Shown here one piece after another: positions 32,353 to 45,922 of a DNA stretch of 64,000 nt (the first letter of the stretch is position 1; every line of letters starts with the position of its first letter). Position numbers and translations under genes: made by a program. This DNA comes from Ascochyta rabiei (taxonomy: Eukaryota > Ascomycota > Dothideomycetes > Pleosporales > Didymellaceae): contig NC_082419.1 of the NCBI RefSeq assembly GCF_004011695.2, positions 124,001-188,000 of the forward strand. The letters are read 5' to 3'. The notes below the pieces were generated by a model. It saw only the letters and a program-made list of their open reading frames with translations, did no database searches and had not been told where the DNA came from.

Positions 32353-32832
32353 GATTGGCTCGAAAGACAAGGCGCAAGAGTAAAACCACAAGGGCGCCGG
32401 CACTCGGCGGAAGGTGGCAAACGCAAGTGCGACCCTTTTCCCAGCTTGACCGTTTGGTTGACGTGAAACAGTCGAGCAGTCGAGTCGAGAAGGTCGAGAA
32501 GGGCGACAATGGCGATGACCACGATGCCGCTCTTAGATGGCTCCAGGCTCCAGCTGCTCTGGAGCAACTAGCATGGCACTAGCCTGCTAGCGCGCTTGGC
32601 GACACCTGCCGCCGCAACTGCTCCACGCATTGCTTGTCGATGCAGGAGGCAGCCATAGCAATAGCAATAGCAATACCACCACCCACAGCCACACCGACGC
32701 ACCGACGAGGCCCTGCCAGCGCCCGACTCCACGCACACTCGGCCCACGACTGCACTGCCTCCACGGCCCTCTCCCCGCGCCAGCACACCGGCGCCCTCCC
32801 CCTCGGCGCACACTCCCCCGCTCACCGCAGCC
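32353..32832. promoter_or_regulatory. Divergent promoter between the chromodomain gene and YPT3
   Basis: 480 bases separate the two start codons, which face away from each other, so the region must drive both genes. It carries an AATAGC repeat at about 32655-32675 and CCACC-rich sequence near YPT3. No TATA box is obvious. Confidence 0.6.
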
Positions 32833-33831
<999 letters not shown>

Positions 33832-34300
33832 ACGGACACTCGCCCGCGTCCTCTCTACGACGTACTGCGCCTGTGTTTTAGGCACATCTGATGGAGGCAC
33901 TCGTCTAGGCAGACGATCGCACATGCGCTGCACTGAACGACCAGATACGCCTGTCATGTGCAAATGTCCACGAGTCATGTCAAGTTTCACGGCGTCCAGG
34001 ATGTCTCTTTTGGTCGATTACCCTCTTTCCAACCTCTACTTCCTGTTTCTGCCCCCATTGCAGGCGCTTGGCTGTGCTGGAACGAGCCGGCCTAGAGGTC
34101 TGTGTCTTGGTTTCCTGCATGCTGATGGTCTTTTTCTTTCTGTAGTTGAAAGCGGTAATATGACTCTGCTGCTGTATGACAATGCAATGCAGCGTATACT
34201 CACTTTTACATCTTGCAAAGTTATGCGCCTCACTTCGTTATTATCCTCGCCATCAATTCAGTTTCATACGCCTCATTGGCCTCGAGACTCTGTCTTCTGC
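33832..34300. other. Convergent 3' flanks
   Basis: 3' UTRs of YPT3 and of the small leftward gene. T-rich stretches near 34130 and 34190 could be end-processing signals. No gene was seen. Confidence 0.5.
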
Positions 34301-34978
34301 TCAGAACTTTCGATACCCCTTGTCCCCACCGACCATGTCATTGCTGATCTTCTGCACCTCGTCACTATTCTTGACCCACGCACTGCTCGCATCCGCCCAC
34401 TCCCCAGACCCAAACTTATCCACACACCACTCGAGCACCCTACCCATCTCCTCCCTGATCCTCCCTTTCAGCGCTTCCCCCTCCGCACCCCCACCCCTCC
34501 TCTTCCTGTACCCCTCAACATCATCCACAAGCCTCAACCCCTCCCCAACCCCTCCCTGCCCATACACAAACACCACAAGCGAAACCTCCTCCCCTCTCCC
34601 CTTCCCCTTGCACCCCTCCGCAACCTCTCCTTCCAACCTAACCCCCTCCCCCCGCTTCTTCGGCACAAATCCACTACACGCATCCCCGACGTCGCTCAAC
34701 CACAGCCGCGCATTCTGCATGTCCCCCTCGCTGCGGTGCAGAATCGAATGCAGCAGCATCCCCTCCAGCGCAGGCGCGGCCTGCAGGTGCCGGACTAGGA
34801 AGTGTGCGCTGGGAAGGTCGTGGTTTAGGATGTGCAGCGCTGCTTCGAGGGTTGGGTGGAGGGCGAGGGCGGAGATTTGGGCGGTTAGCGAGGGGGTGTG
34901 GGGATGGGCTGGGGGGTGGGTGAGGTTTGTGGAGGCCAGGAGGGTGGCGTGCAGGGTGCTGAAGGTTGGTGGTGGCAT
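34301..34978 (-). CDS. Conserved-looking hypothetical protein
   Basis: Single-exon frame, 225 aa from the ATG at 34978 (MPPPTFSTLHATLLAS). A helical core, ALHILNHDLPSAHFLVRHLQ, LEGMLLHSILHRSEGD and MQNARLWLSDVGD, has the look of a small helical-repeat fold seen in fungal proteins of unknown role. The middle is Gly/Glu/Arg-rich (GRGEEVSLVVFVYGQGG...). The frame continues upstream through the GT/CT microsatellite, but that part is low-complexity leader, so the start was put at the first ATG after it. There is no signal peptide or membrane helix. I cannot name a function. Confidence 0.65.
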   Translation of the reverse strand: MPPPTFSTLHATLLASTNLTHPPAHPHTPSLTAQISALALHPTLEAALHILNHDLPSAHFLVRHLQAAPALEGMLLHSILHRSEGDMQNARLWLSDVGDACSGFVPKKRGEGVRLEGEVAEGCKGKGRGEEVSLVVFVYGQGGVGEGLRLVDDVEGYRKRRGGGAEGEALKGRIREEMGRVLEWCVDKFGSGEWADASSAWVKNSDEVQKISNDMVGGDKGYRKF

Positions 34979-35662
34979 GGTTGGGAGGGGGGATGGGGGG
35001 ATGCTTGGAGAGCTAGATGAGGCTGTGTGTGTCTCTCTCTCTCTGTGTGTGTGTGTGTGTGTCCTAGGTTCAAGTCTTCCAAAAAGGTATGAGTGTCTGA
35101 CTCGCAGTTGATTGTCCAGATATCTACACAATACGCTTGCAGCCGTGTACAAGTAGCCAAAGCGCGTAGACATGTGACGTTCACGACTCCAGTGAGCGCT
35201 GCATTGCCGACGTCATGATAGACCCTGGTCTATACGACCCACTATCTGGGTAGGCTAAGAGTAGCAACATTTCTGCTAGAGCTGTCTTGCGATACTCGAG
35301 ACCCGAAAGATTGGGACCGTCAATGTACAAGGCAGTAGGATGGGTGATGATCGTGGAAAGCTTATCACTGGTTGTCATTTGTATGTAAAGGTACTACAGA
35401 TCGTAAAACATTTGAATTGAATTCGCAATCGTAGCACCCTTTGTGGGGGTCGATGTTTACAATCAAAGCCGCATTTCATCCAATCGGCAAAATCACTACA
35501 AGTACAAAGGTCTTAGGTGCGTAAAAGGGTCGCAGCCGCCAAACGCCGGAAATGTTGCTGTTTCGATTAGGTGTCGCAGGATCACGAAACCTTTAAAGTC
35601 TGGATCGCGAGGTCGAGGTATTTCGAGGTGGTCGGAGGTCGTGAGATTGCGTCAAGGTCAAT
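34979..35662. other. Spacer between the hypothetical gene and RCF2
   Basis: Promoter of the hypothetical gene and 3' flank of RCF2. It contains the CT/GT microsatellite; otherwise unremarkable. Confidence 0.5.
35031..35063. repeat. (CT)n(GT)n microsatellite
   Basis: About six CT followed by about ten GT dinucleotides, 55-85 bases upstream of the start codon of the leftward gene and so probably in its leader. Confidence 0.9.
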
Positions 35663-36659
35663 CTAAGACTTGGCACCAGACCTGTCTTTCTCCTCCTTCT
35701 CCTTCTGTGCCTGGTCTTGCTTCTTCTTGTTATCGGGGTGCTCGCGCTTGGCCTCGATGTGAGCATTGCGCTCCTTCATGCGCTCCTCTTCGGCCTCAAC
35801 CATTTCTGTCATTTTGAGTCAGCATGTCGTCTTGAACAGACTGTGTGTAGTCGGACGCTGTAAATCATGACTAATACAGCTCGCCCCGTCATAGAGTAAG
35901 GAATCAAACGTACCTCTCCACTGGTCCTCACCGGCATACCTCTCGTGGTGAATCTTCTTCTCGATGATGTGCTGATGTGTAGGGTCGTTGGGGTCCAAAA
36001 CCTTGATTGTCTCCCACCTTCCCTTGCCCTTTGCAACATCGTTACCCTCGATAGCGAACGATGCGAGGAGGGCTGCGAGTGTGCCACCCTGCGCGTACAT
36101 ACGCGCCTGCACCAACTTCTGGGATCCGCTGAGGTAGGGGTTGCGGTTGACCATGGTCCACGAACCAGCCATGGAGGCAACCCAGAAGCCGAAGAGCAGA
36201 GGGTAGCGGTTCTCGTTGGCCCACTCCTTGGCCCGTTCGAACGCGGTCTTGTTGGACTCGAGTAGCGCCTCTCGCTCCCTGTCGCGCTGAATCTGCGCCT
36301 TCTTCTCGGGTGTGTTCTCGATGTCGTATGCGGCGGAGGCGCGGTCGGCGGCAATGACAGCTACAAAGCGATTAGCACTGCGCCCAGCTTCGCACCTGAG
36401 GCAAGACAAGACATACCAACAAACGTTCCTGCGGATGTGACAAGGAAAGCACGGAAGGGCAGCGTGAGTGCCCGGAAGGACGGGTATCTTCTGCTCGCAC
36501 CGATTACAGCGGCGGCGCCAACTGCTGTACCGATGAGACCACCAATTGTTCCACCCTTGACCGAGGCACTGAGGCCATGTCAGCAGCTTCTCGCGTCTCT
36601 CGCCACACGAGGACTCACATGTAATGCGCCTCTTCCTGCTCTGGCGTGAGAACCTTCAT
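35663..36659 (-). CDS. rcf2: Respiratory supercomplex factor 2 (HIG1 domain)
   Basis: Four exons: 36659-36619, 36568-36417, 36360-35914 and 35805-35663; 260 aa. The start MKVLTPEQEEAHY is followed by a Gly/Ala-rich helix pair (GGTIGGLIGTAVGAAAVIG, AFLVTSAGTFVAVIA). A HIG1 domain follows with two membrane helices around LLFGFWVASMAGSW and GTLAALLASFAI, linked by the conserved NPYLSGSQKLVQARMYAQG. The tail is strongly charged and coiled (EAEEERMKERNAHIEAKREH). Rcf2 sits in the inner mitochondrial membrane and associates with cytochrome c oxidase and the III-IV supercomplex. All three introns keep frame and give unbroken family words. A slightly long protein (yeast Rcf2 is 224 aa) is usual for filamentous fungi. 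Confidence 0.92.
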
Positions 36660-38028
36660 CCTGTCTGGTCGAGCTTCTTCTGTGTTGCGTAATCAGGCCG
36701 GACTGGAGCTGCCGGGTCGTCTGTTTGTTCGTAGGGTGAGAGCGGGCGAAAACGTGAGTGATGTATGGTCGGAAGCAGCAGTGGAGGTGGGTGCACGCAA
36801 TGCTTATAAAAAGATAATGCAGCGCTCAAAACGACACCATGGTGACGTCGCCGACAGCCCGGCAGCTTAGCGCGTTGAGGCAACGCCTTTCGGCAGGCAG
36901 GGTCTGCCTCTGCGGCCTCGCTCCCGAGCATCTGTCAGCCAGAACATCGATCGAACCACCGCGCCCTGATGTTTTGCACTCCAGATCCTTTCTGCTCCGC
37001 TTCCTGCATCCCAGCGAGCGTCTGTGATAATCGCCCCTTCGTGCTGGGTCTGAGTTTATGCCGCTGATCTCTCAGACAAAGGTCCATTCAGTACTGCAAA
37101 TGCGTGACCTCATGATTCTGGGGTTCCCACAGCCTCCGAGCACAAACGCGCAAGCAGCCATGGATCGAAACCTGATCCATCAGCCCTGTGGCCGACCAGG
37201 CCGAGCAGTCAGCAAGGTCCCACAGACGACCAAGCACGGCAAGACCTCGTGCATCGCAAATTGCTCGCATCATGTGGTGAAGCCGCTGCGGCATCTCTAG
37301 CCTTGCCGCTGGCCGCTCCCGCCCAACGAACGAACGACTCATAAACCGGCCATGTCCACCACTGCAAGGCTTTTCCATGCTCCCTAGAATCTTGCGCTCT
37401 GTAATCTGCTCTGTGAATCTTAATTCTTTCCTTCTATAAGTATCGTGCTCTCTTGAATGGTAGATCCACACGATCCCGAGCGTGCCCGAGTTCCCTCCGA
37501 TCTCCGAGAATTCGCTGTGAAGTCGGCCTTCAGCATCAGCAAACCACAAAACATTGCACGCCATTCGTGACGCAACCAAAACGCCTCTCCGTATCCCCGA
37601 GGAACGCTTTTCATTAAAAGAGCCAGATGCACAAGAGAAGGCGCGAGCATGATGCACAATTGCTCATATTTGGAAGGAATGTTACAACCATTTCAATGCC
37701 CACCTTGCAGCATGTTCCTTCTCCATCAGTTCCAGTATTTGAAATTTTCAGTTGACACCCTGCTTCTCTCGCCGACTCGTCAAGACCAACAGGAAGATGC
37801 TGAGATAAACAAAAAAAGCTAGACATGTTCCGAGAAGCGATGCTGATCTGACCAACACAAGGAAATGTTTCATTTTCGCCTTATCCCAATCGGTTCGACA
37901 ATCTTCTTCGACATGAACTGTAGCTTGGGAATATCCCTTTGGTGAGATCGACAATGAAACGAGTGCGTTCGTGGTCACAATAACCAACATTGTGTGTTGG
38001 AACCAGATATACCTATCAAATGAGGCGT
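36660..38028. other. Spacer, 1.4 kb
   Basis: RCF2 promoter on the left and the long 3' flank of the Pumilio gene on the right (PUF mRNAs often have long 3' UTRs). A minus-strand open stretch of 189 codons at 37088-37657 has no domain or plausible composition, and I do not call it. Confidence 0.5.
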
Positions 38029-40579
38029 TCAACGGAAGCTGCCGGGAAAGGCTGCGCTACGAGGAATGGGGTTGTTGTAGCGGGGGACCATACCGGTGGG
38101 TGGGCCGGGGCGCGTGGTAACAGCTGGGTTGCAACACAACATGGCGACGCGCGAGCCGTATTTGGAACCGCGAAGAGAGACCATGTGCTTGCGAATCTGA
38201 CTGCCGACAATCTCGCGGTGCTGCGCGCCGGAATTGGTCAAGATGTACTGAATGAGATAGTTGCCAAACTGATCACCAGCAACTGTGACACGTCAGCTTC
38301 AGGATAACATAAACGTCGGAGCATCACTACTTACTGTCGATCAAAGGCATGCGAGGACGGTCGGGACGGCCTTCGCAGACGCGCTCTAGGTAACGGTCCA
38401 GGAATTCGGTGTTACCAATCTTGAGACACTTCTCGATGACCTTAGAGGCGTATTGATCCATGCTGTACTCGGTCGCGAAGCGGAGGATGTGATCAACGGC
38501 GCGACCACGATCGGCGGGAGCGCCGTGCTCACAAATGTGCTGGATGCACCAGTTGCCGAACTGACCGTGAGCAATAACGTCGATGCTGGCTAGGACTTCG
38601 TTGATACAAGGACGCTGTGACTGGTAAGCAGATATCGAGTGGATGAGGATAGAGCATTCGGCATACCTTGTCCTCCTCCAGGCAGTTCTCAAATATATTC
38701 TGAACAACTAGACTGCCTGTCTCACCCAGAGCAACCTCATGCCACATACCTCGGAGCGCTTCGTTGACGTATCGCATGATCTGAGGCGGGGAGTCGCTCC
38801 AACGGAGTTCGAACAACTTCTGCCAAACATGGCAAGCATAGCGATGAATGACAGTCTCTGGGATACGACGCAGCAATTCGTGAACCATGGTGGCCTTGTA
38901 CTCTTCAGGGACGCAATCAAAAGCCTTCTGGATGACGTGGCAACCGAAAGCGTCCATGCTGAGAACGAGCGTATTACCACGGATCGCTTGGGCAATAGCG
39001 ACAATCTGGTCAGGTGTGCCATGCTCGAAGCAGCGCTGGACTAAGAAGTTACCGAAGCGGTTGATCATCAGGCAGTAGGCTTGAGCGATGATGGCCTCGA
39101 CGATATCGTATTTCTGATCTGGTGTACCGACTTTGAGCTTCTGCTGAAGGAAAATCGAGGCTTGCTGGTCGTTGTTGCAGATGATTTTGTCTACGATGTA
39201 CTTCCAGTTGCAGCTCATGTTGCGATCCAGCAGTCGACGATAGTTCATTGGCTCAACGGCGGGCATGTACTGCGCAGCTCCACTCTCGCTGGGCGCCTAT
39301 GGGGTTGTTAACACACGTCACAAGACTAGCAGTTATAGTGTGCTCACCTGAGAGTTCCATGGAGATGGTCCCATTCCAGTAGAGATGTCGAACTCGCTCG
39401 CAACGGGAGACAGTCCGCTTCCACGATTGGACCCAATTGGTACAGGATAGTTCGCAGCTTGCATAGGCGGTGCGCCATACTGGTTGTACGGAGGATCGAA
39501 AGCGGAGTCGGGACGGCTAGGTGGATTGCTCATGCTGTTGTTGTAACCCATGCTGAAGGCGGTACCCATGCCATTTCCGATGAAATTGCCCATACCGTTG
39601 TTCATGCCGCTAGTGCGGAAACCCTGATCAAGAGGAAAGTGAGTTGGTTCATTGAGGTAGCTGTTGCCACGTCGGGCTGCTGGTTGTCCAATCGTCATTG
39701 GAGGTCGTGCTTGAGCCTGTGCTTGACCTTGATACTGAGAACCGAAGCTATTGTTCGCACTGTAAGGCGGGCGAGGCGGGTCGTTGTTCCATCCGTCGTT
39801 GGGGCGAGTTGAAGCGTTGAAATTGTTCTGGAGCTGCGTGAGGGTCTGCTCGGTCACCTCTCCAGCATAGCCGTAGTCCGCTTCGGAAGACTGACTGAGG
39901 TGCTCCATGGTAGACTTTGCGACCAGATGGCTGTGTATCTCTTGGTTCATACGAGTGACCTCATTCTTGGCCTCTTGTAGCTCCGCTCTGATCTTCTGTA
40001 GCTCTGCAACACCGACAAGGACGGAAGATTCTGCAGAAGTGGTGGTAGGTGGCGTGCTCGTATATTCCTCGGTAGCTGGCGTGATCGGAATGGAGCTGTT
40101 GGAGGAGGACTTGTAGGGGTCATCTGGTGAAGACCGCTCGTTGAGGCGCCTCAAGAGAGAGTCCATGACTGACGGATCTTGGTAATGATCACCTTGGGTC
40201 TTGCGCATGTATCAGCTGGTTTTTGATGCAGTAGGTGGGAAGAGAAAAGAATTGCTCAGCCGGAGGGCACACAACTGACCTTGAAGCCACCAAAGTGGTG
40301 TTGCGGCTGCTGTAGCTGCTGTTGTTGCTGCACTGAAGGCGTGGCAGCGTTACCCGCAGTCGAAGAACCGAGTGGCCGCTTCAGACCCTGCAAATTGGAC
40401 GTCAACGATAAGCCAGATGGAGAGTAACGACCGAATGGATAATAGTTCTGGCTATTTCCGTTGATATGGCCCAGTACCTCTGGTGAAGTATCGACCCTCA
40501 AGTCTCCAGAAGGCATGTTGAACCGTGCGGGACCCTTGCGAGGCGTAGGGGAGCCGTCTGAAGTTATGTTGAAGGCCAT
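38029..40579 (-). CDS. Pumilio-family (PUF) RNA-binding protein
   Basis: Five exons: 40579-40280, 40199-39348, 39296-38667, 38614-38335 and 38282-38029; 771 aa. The N-terminal 385 residues are disordered and Gln/Asn/Pro-rich, with a short coiled coil (VAELQKIRAELQEAKNEVTR). The C-terminal half is a Pumilio homology domain with about eight repeats. The visible recognition helices include MINRFGNFLVQRCFE, SMDAFGCHVIQKAF, RYACHVWQKLFE, ETGSLVVQNIFE, GQFGNWCIQHICE, DQYASKVIEKCL and GDQFGNYLIQYIL. PUF proteins bind UGUA-containing 3' UTRs and repress or localise mRNAs in the cytoplasm. Exon 2 starts after a CAAG acceptor because the upstream frame holds a TGA; other junctions are firm. Which yeast Puf it matches is not certain. 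Confidence 0.93.
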
Positions 40580-41057
40580 GACTGCTGGCAGTGGGGCGGC
40601 AGGTAGATGAAAGAGATTCGAGAGATGTGCGTGGTCTGAGACGACTGGGCAGATGCGAAGATAATATGCAAGACACAGCTGCTCGATGATACTCGGTTGG
40701 CGACGTAAATGGCCAAGTAGATGAAGAAGCGGAGGAGAAAGACAGAAAACGCGACTAGATTAGCAGTTGGCAGTAGCAGTAACACGCCGGAAAGAACGAA
40801 GGGAATGTGGGAGTAGTGAGAGGAAGTGACTGCGGTGGCGATGGAAGTAGAAGGGCGAAGTTGTGGAAAGGACGCGAGTTGGAGGTGAGCTAGCGGCAGG
40901 CGTGATCAGAAGGAAGTCGCGTAGGCCAACTCTCCGTCACCTCTAAGACTAGAAATTGACAGCTACTTCAAATCGCGGTAATGATCGTGACCAGTGCTGC
41001 GGTGAAGGTGAAGATGAAATGCTTCGGCTATTATTGCTGCTGAAACAAGTGGGCATC
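40580..41057. other. PUF promoter and hydrolase 3' flank
   Basis: 478 bases between two leftward genes. AAG/GGAAG-rich on the plus strand near 40790-40900, meaning a pyrimidine-rich leader for the PUF mRNA. No gene was seen. Confidence 0.5.
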
Positions 41058-43833
41058 TCAAGACACAAAACTGGATGCAGCGACCTGCCATTGCGAGTCA
41101 AGAAAACCCATGGCCAGCGCACCTTCGATGCCCTTCCACTTCGCTTCTTCACCCAGCACCACGAAGTCTGGCTGACCCACACCCGTTAGCATTGGCACTA
41201 GTCTTGCAGCCTGCCTCAGACCTTCATCATCAGCTCCCCAGATAACCAGCTCGAGACTTTCGCCTTCCAGAGGCTGAAGCCACGCAGCGCCACGCGCGTT
41301 GTCATACTGTTGCTCGCGCCCGCGACTATCACGGAGAGAGACTCCTGATTCAGATATCTGTATGGGGAAGTCTGAAACGGCACCTTCAAAGCTGTCGCCA
41401 AGGACAAGAACTATGGCATTTTTCGCGCTACTAGCAGAAGTAGCCCTTGCGGTATTGGATACGATAATCGTATCAGCGCGGAAGTACTGGTGAAGGTTGC
41501 GGGACACCTGGAGAGCGAGGTGACGAGTATCAACAGTGCCTGGGTGTCGAATGATTATCGGGCCTCGGGCGCGCAATAACGCAGTCATGGAGCCTAGCTG
41601 GCGTCCTCGCCTGGACGATGAATGTTCTACAGTGCTGGCTGCTTCCACAATCCAGGTGTTGTCGGAGAATCGGGCGCTGACTGGAGCGTGTGATTTCGCA
41701 GTGTCGGTTGCAAGTTTTAGTGTTTGACCATCGACTATGACCGCACCCTTCCAGAACGGAGGGCTGAACTCGATGCTCAAAACGTTTGACGTTTTCACAG
41801 TGTGCCCTTGCACATACACCCTACCGTATTGTCCGGGGTCTTCCAGCTGTGTGACTTTGACTCCGCCCTTGCTGCCCATGTCGCCAGGATCCCCGACCAC
41901 AATGCTAAACTCTTCCATGTCACGTGGCAACTCTTCTGTGCTTCTTGTCTGATTGTGGTAGAAATCGACTAGCTCTGGCGTTGTCATGATGCCATCCCAC
42001 CAATGGTTCTGGTCTGGTACCTCATTATAGCTTGAGTTGCCACCTGTCAGATGAATTTGCTGGGCTAAGAATCGAGAATGGTATGCCGGTACGTTATCGT
42101 CTACCTCTCCATGCTGCTGCTGAATAGGGATGTCGCGGGCGTTAGGCATAAGCATCTCGTGTCGGTAACTGTTCAGTGATGCGCTGACTACGGATATACG
42201 TCTAGGATCGGCAGGCTGCCACAGTTCGTAAGACACGTACTTCTGGATGCTTGAATAGCCAGATAAAGGGATCGCAGCAAGCACCTTATCTGGGCGGTGA
42301 GTGAGAGCATACCAAGTGCCCTGACCACCATTCGAATGGCCGGAGACGATCCATCGATCAGTATCGACATCCGGACCTGCCCAGTTGCCGTATTGGATCC
42401 AGTCGGGGATGGTCTCGATAGCAGCTTCAACATCAGCAAAGCCCCAGTTGTGCCAGTCGTCGCCGGACCACGGTGTCACGCCAGTTGGAAACACTGTCCA
42501 TGCGCAGAGATCGGAGACAGGATCTAAGGCGTCAGTGACCTCGGTACTATCGGCCTCTAGGCCTGCGCCATGCATATCTAAAAAGACTGGCAGCTTTGTT
42601 TGCTTGTGGCGGCAAGTGGCATTCTTTGCTGGAGGTCGAAGCATAGCGTAGGATACCATGCCGCCTGGGTGTATAAAGGTCATTTTATGGGGCTCGTAGG
42701 GAGACATATGCTTGAGATCTTGAGTGACCTCAAGACTTGCGCGATGGCTGCTATCAACGACCTTGTACGTGATGCTGTAGGCTATCGACGAAGCGTTGTG
42801 AGAGGGCAGCGTGACATTGAAAGCAATAGGTCTAGTCTGACCTGCGGCAATGATAATCCTGGTGCCTTGGGCGTTCTCGGCGGCATCGTTGGTACCCTGC
42901 TCATACGTTAAATCGTCAGTGTCTCGTGCTACAAGCATCTGACTTTTCGTGCCCAATCCTATGGAAGGAAACAGGGTGCTGACATTGGTGCTAACGTTTG
43001 CAGCGCGAACTCGGGTTATTTCGATATCCTGCACACCGCTGTTACGCAGAGTTATCGAGGCATGAGGTGTTGCGAGCCTGCCATCAATGACATCGGACAA
43101 GAGGATACCGGGCCTCGCTAGATCCAGACTTCCGGAGACCTGTTCGACGCCTACGACAACGTCGATGGTTGGCTCAAGGATACCTCCAAAGGCTCTGACA
43201 TCCCGAACAAGCCGCAGGTCGATTCGGTGACTTCCAGGACCGAGATGCAACACAGGGGGAGCGTTGCGATAAGTATAGAAATCACCACCGAAATAATGTG
43301 TGTCGTTGATCCAGTACTCCAATAGAGCATCGGTGTAAAGGATGATGTGTTGAGTTTCATTGCCGCCGACGATCAGCTCACCGCGCGCCCAGGCTTGATA
43401 TTGGACAGATGCCCAACCATAGACGGTCTTGAGGAAGTCCCAATCGACGTTGGAATAGCTGACGCTCAGGGAGGCATTGGCCGAAGCTGTCCCACTAGAG
43501 GTGTCTGCTATCGTGATGTTCCAATACGCGGTACCATTGGCAGGTAGAGAGCTCTTGAACGTCGCTGCTGGGTCATAATCAAGGCCCCGGAACCCACCGT
43601 CGACTTCAAGAGGATCTGCGCCCCACGTGGCCTCTGCAACGGGTCAGCAACAATTTTGTCGAAATGACAAGACTCTGCGCACCTCGCGTGCCTATTTGGA
43701 ATGGCCCAAGAATCTGCCATGCGCTGTTGAAAGAAAGTAGGGGCTTGTGCTCAAGTGGGGTTGACCTGGAGCAACGACATGGCTGCAACAACGGCAACGC
43801 CCACCACGGGTAGAGTAAAGAAGAAGTACGCAT
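41058..43833 (-). CDS. Large secreted alpha/beta-hydrolase, S9-like
   Basis: Two exons: 43833-43683 and 43633-41058, with a 49-nt intron; 908 aa. A hydrophobic N-terminus (MRTSSLLYPWWALPLLQPC) looks like a signal peptide. The family word AWQILGPFQIGTRE-ATWGADPLE spans the intron. A beta-rich N-terminal half with many N-x-S/T sites suggests extracellular glycosylation. The hydrolase core has LPVFLDMHGAGLEADS, the nucleophile elbow VSGHSNGGQGTW and a late His in VPDQNHWWDG. Fungal proteins of this build are annotated as prolyl-oligopeptidase-like (S9) hydrolases of unknown substrate. A further intron within exon 1 (GTCAAC...CAACAG, about 43769-43728) would also keep frame and shorten the N-terminus, so the first 50 residues are less certain. 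Catalytic activity is inferred from the Ser/His pattern. Confidence 0.87.
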
Positions 43834-44283
43834 TGTGCGGCCACCTCGATGCGTTTTCGAGAATCAAAGGCGATTGGCAGCTGCAACTTTGTTGCTGAAC
43901 AGTGATGCTGCCTGGTCTAGCCTGCGCATGTCTCTGATTAGTCTGGTGGTGGTGGCTGGCAATGGGCATGATGGTGAAGCTAGACTAGTAGATCTGAGCT
44001 GCATTCAGACGCCTTTGCGTTTGCGTCTGCGCTGACGATGGCGTCGGCCGTCCACCGTAGCAAAGATCCGCCGCCGAAACTTGTACCCAACACGAGAAGC
44101 CTTTTCGTGCAGGTCCCACGACACCTGGCGAATCGTCGGATCCTTACCGTCGGTCTTCGCTGTACGACCGGCAGCTATCCGGACCTTGCAGCGAGTGCGT
44201 CAGCAGATACGGGACTGCCCGCCGCATCCATGGCCTAGCCATAGAATCTACATGACCTCCACGACTCCTGCACCTCAGCATCA
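43834..44283. promoter_or_regulatory. Divergent promoter between the hydrolase and the Sly41-like gene
   Basis: 450 bases between two diverging start codons. The sequence is mixed, with GTTTGCGTCTGCG near 44020. No TATA box was seen. Confidence 0.5.
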
Positions 44284-45922
44284 ATGTTCACCGCAGAGGC
44301 GCACAATGCTGGGCCGCACGCCACATTCAAGTTCCCCGCCTTCGAACCGGACCTACTGCCAACACACGAAGAGGAGCCGTTGGGTCTGAGCTCTTCACGC
44401 AACGCGAGCCCCAGCCACGCCGCGCATACGAACGTCTATGCCACACCGTCGGACAGGTGGCAACCCCGGAAAGAAGCACGAGTAGGGTTTGCGCACAGCT
44501 CCACGCCAGGACCCTCCAACAGACATGGGAGACAGAAGAGCCTTAGCGAGGCTTTGCACACGATACGGGCACGGAAAGGCAGCGTCAGCCAGAACGCGCA
44601 TGAGATCGCAGATGCGCTCAAAGCGCCGCTTTCTCCAAAGCTCGTCGTATGTCGGGGCGTATCCACTGCGAACATGACGCCGACGCTAACGGACACAGAT
44701 GCTCTGCGGTGTCTGGTACCTGACCTCCATCTTCACCAACATGTCGTCGAAGACCATTCTTACTGCGCTCCCAAGACCGATCACACTTACGACCGTCCAG
44801 TTCGCCTTCGTCTCGGGGTGGTGCATCATCCTGGCAGCTTTGGCTAAGCGTTACCCACGAATGAAACAGACAATGCCGTTCTTGAAGTATGGAATCCGCC
44901 GACCTCACAAGGAGATTGTTGTAGCAACGCTGCCTCTCACTGCGTTCATGATTGGCGGTCACATTTTGAGCGCCGATGCGACATCCAGAATACCAGTATC
45001 CCTGGTACACACCATCAAAGGACTTTCCCCACTTATGACGGTCCTGGCATACCGCTTCGTCTTTGGCATCTCGTACTCGATTCCTACGTATCTGTCTCTA
45101 ATACCTCTCACACTGGGTGTCATTCTAGCCTGTTCGGCAGACTTCAATGCGAACTTCCTTGGTCTCGTAATGGCCTTTGCCAGCGCCATCGTCTTTGTAA
45201 CACAGAACATCGTGTCCAAGCAGATCTTCAACGACGCTGCATCAGCTGAGAAGGAAGGCCTGCCACCGACCAAGTTCACAAAGCCCGACAAGCTCAACTT
45301 GCTCTGCTATTCTTCAGGCTTGGCATTCTTGCTCACGCTCCCTCTCTGGCTCTGGTCTGAGGGTTTTACTCTCTTGAGCGACTTCTTACACGACGCCTCC
45401 ATCGAGCTGTCGGAGAAGCCAGGAGCTTACGACCACGGACGACTTCTCCTCGAGTTCTTGTTCAACGGGACGTTTCATTTTGGACAGAACATTGTAGCTT
45501 TTATCCTACTTTCCATGGTCTCACCAGTCACCTACTCGGTTGCCAGTCTGATCAAGCGCGTGTTTGTCATTGTTTTCGCCGTGGTATGGTTCAAGAAACC
45601 TTTGACGAGCACCCAAGCCTTTGGCTTCGTGCTCACTTTTATCGGATTGTATCTCTACGATAGGACATCAGATGCAGCCAAAGCGGACAAGCGCGCAAGA
45701 GCCCTGCAATCGAAGAGCCAAGGAACACTGCTGCCTCTGACCACAGACATCAAGTCAAGACCAATGTTCACTGGAAGCCCAGCCACCATGTCTGCCGGTA
45801 CAGGCGCATACCCGGTGGCGAGAGATGAGAAGAGGGACGATGACGGAGGACAGCGAAGGCCCGACATGGGCTCCAGTTATCTTCCGCCGGGGACGAAGCA
45901 GGAGGAAACGTGGCGACGGTAG
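44284..45922 (+). CDS. Sly41-like triose-phosphate/nucleotide-sugar transporter family protein
   Basis: Two exons: 44284-44646 and 44699-45922; 528 aa. A cytosolic N-terminal region of 120 residues rich in Ser/Pro/His is followed at the intron by about ten membrane helices of the TPT/DMT fold. The words MLCGVWYLTSIFTNMSSKTIL, LPRPITLTTVQF, VSLVHTIKGLSPLMTVLAYR and SPVTYSVASLIKRVFVI are the usual ones of this family, including the Lys-Arg pair in the last helices. Yeast SLY41 is a multicopy suppressor of ypt1 loss in ER-to-Golgi traffic, and the gene fits that group best. The C-tail is soluble and Gly/Asp/Arg-rich. Junction phase 0 and a perfect GTATGT...ACACAG intron make the structure firm. 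The substrate is unknown. Confidence 0.9.

Noticed and set aside
37088..37657. 189-codon minus-strand ORF
   Set aside because: No domain and no protein-like periodicity; it lies in the probable 3' UTR/spacer of the Pumilio gene.
43728..43769. Extra intron in the first exon of the hydrolase
   Set aside because: GTCAAC...CAACAG would keep frame, but the donor is weak, the intron would be only about 42 nt, and the unspliced reading gives a plausible N-terminus. Kept only as an alternative.
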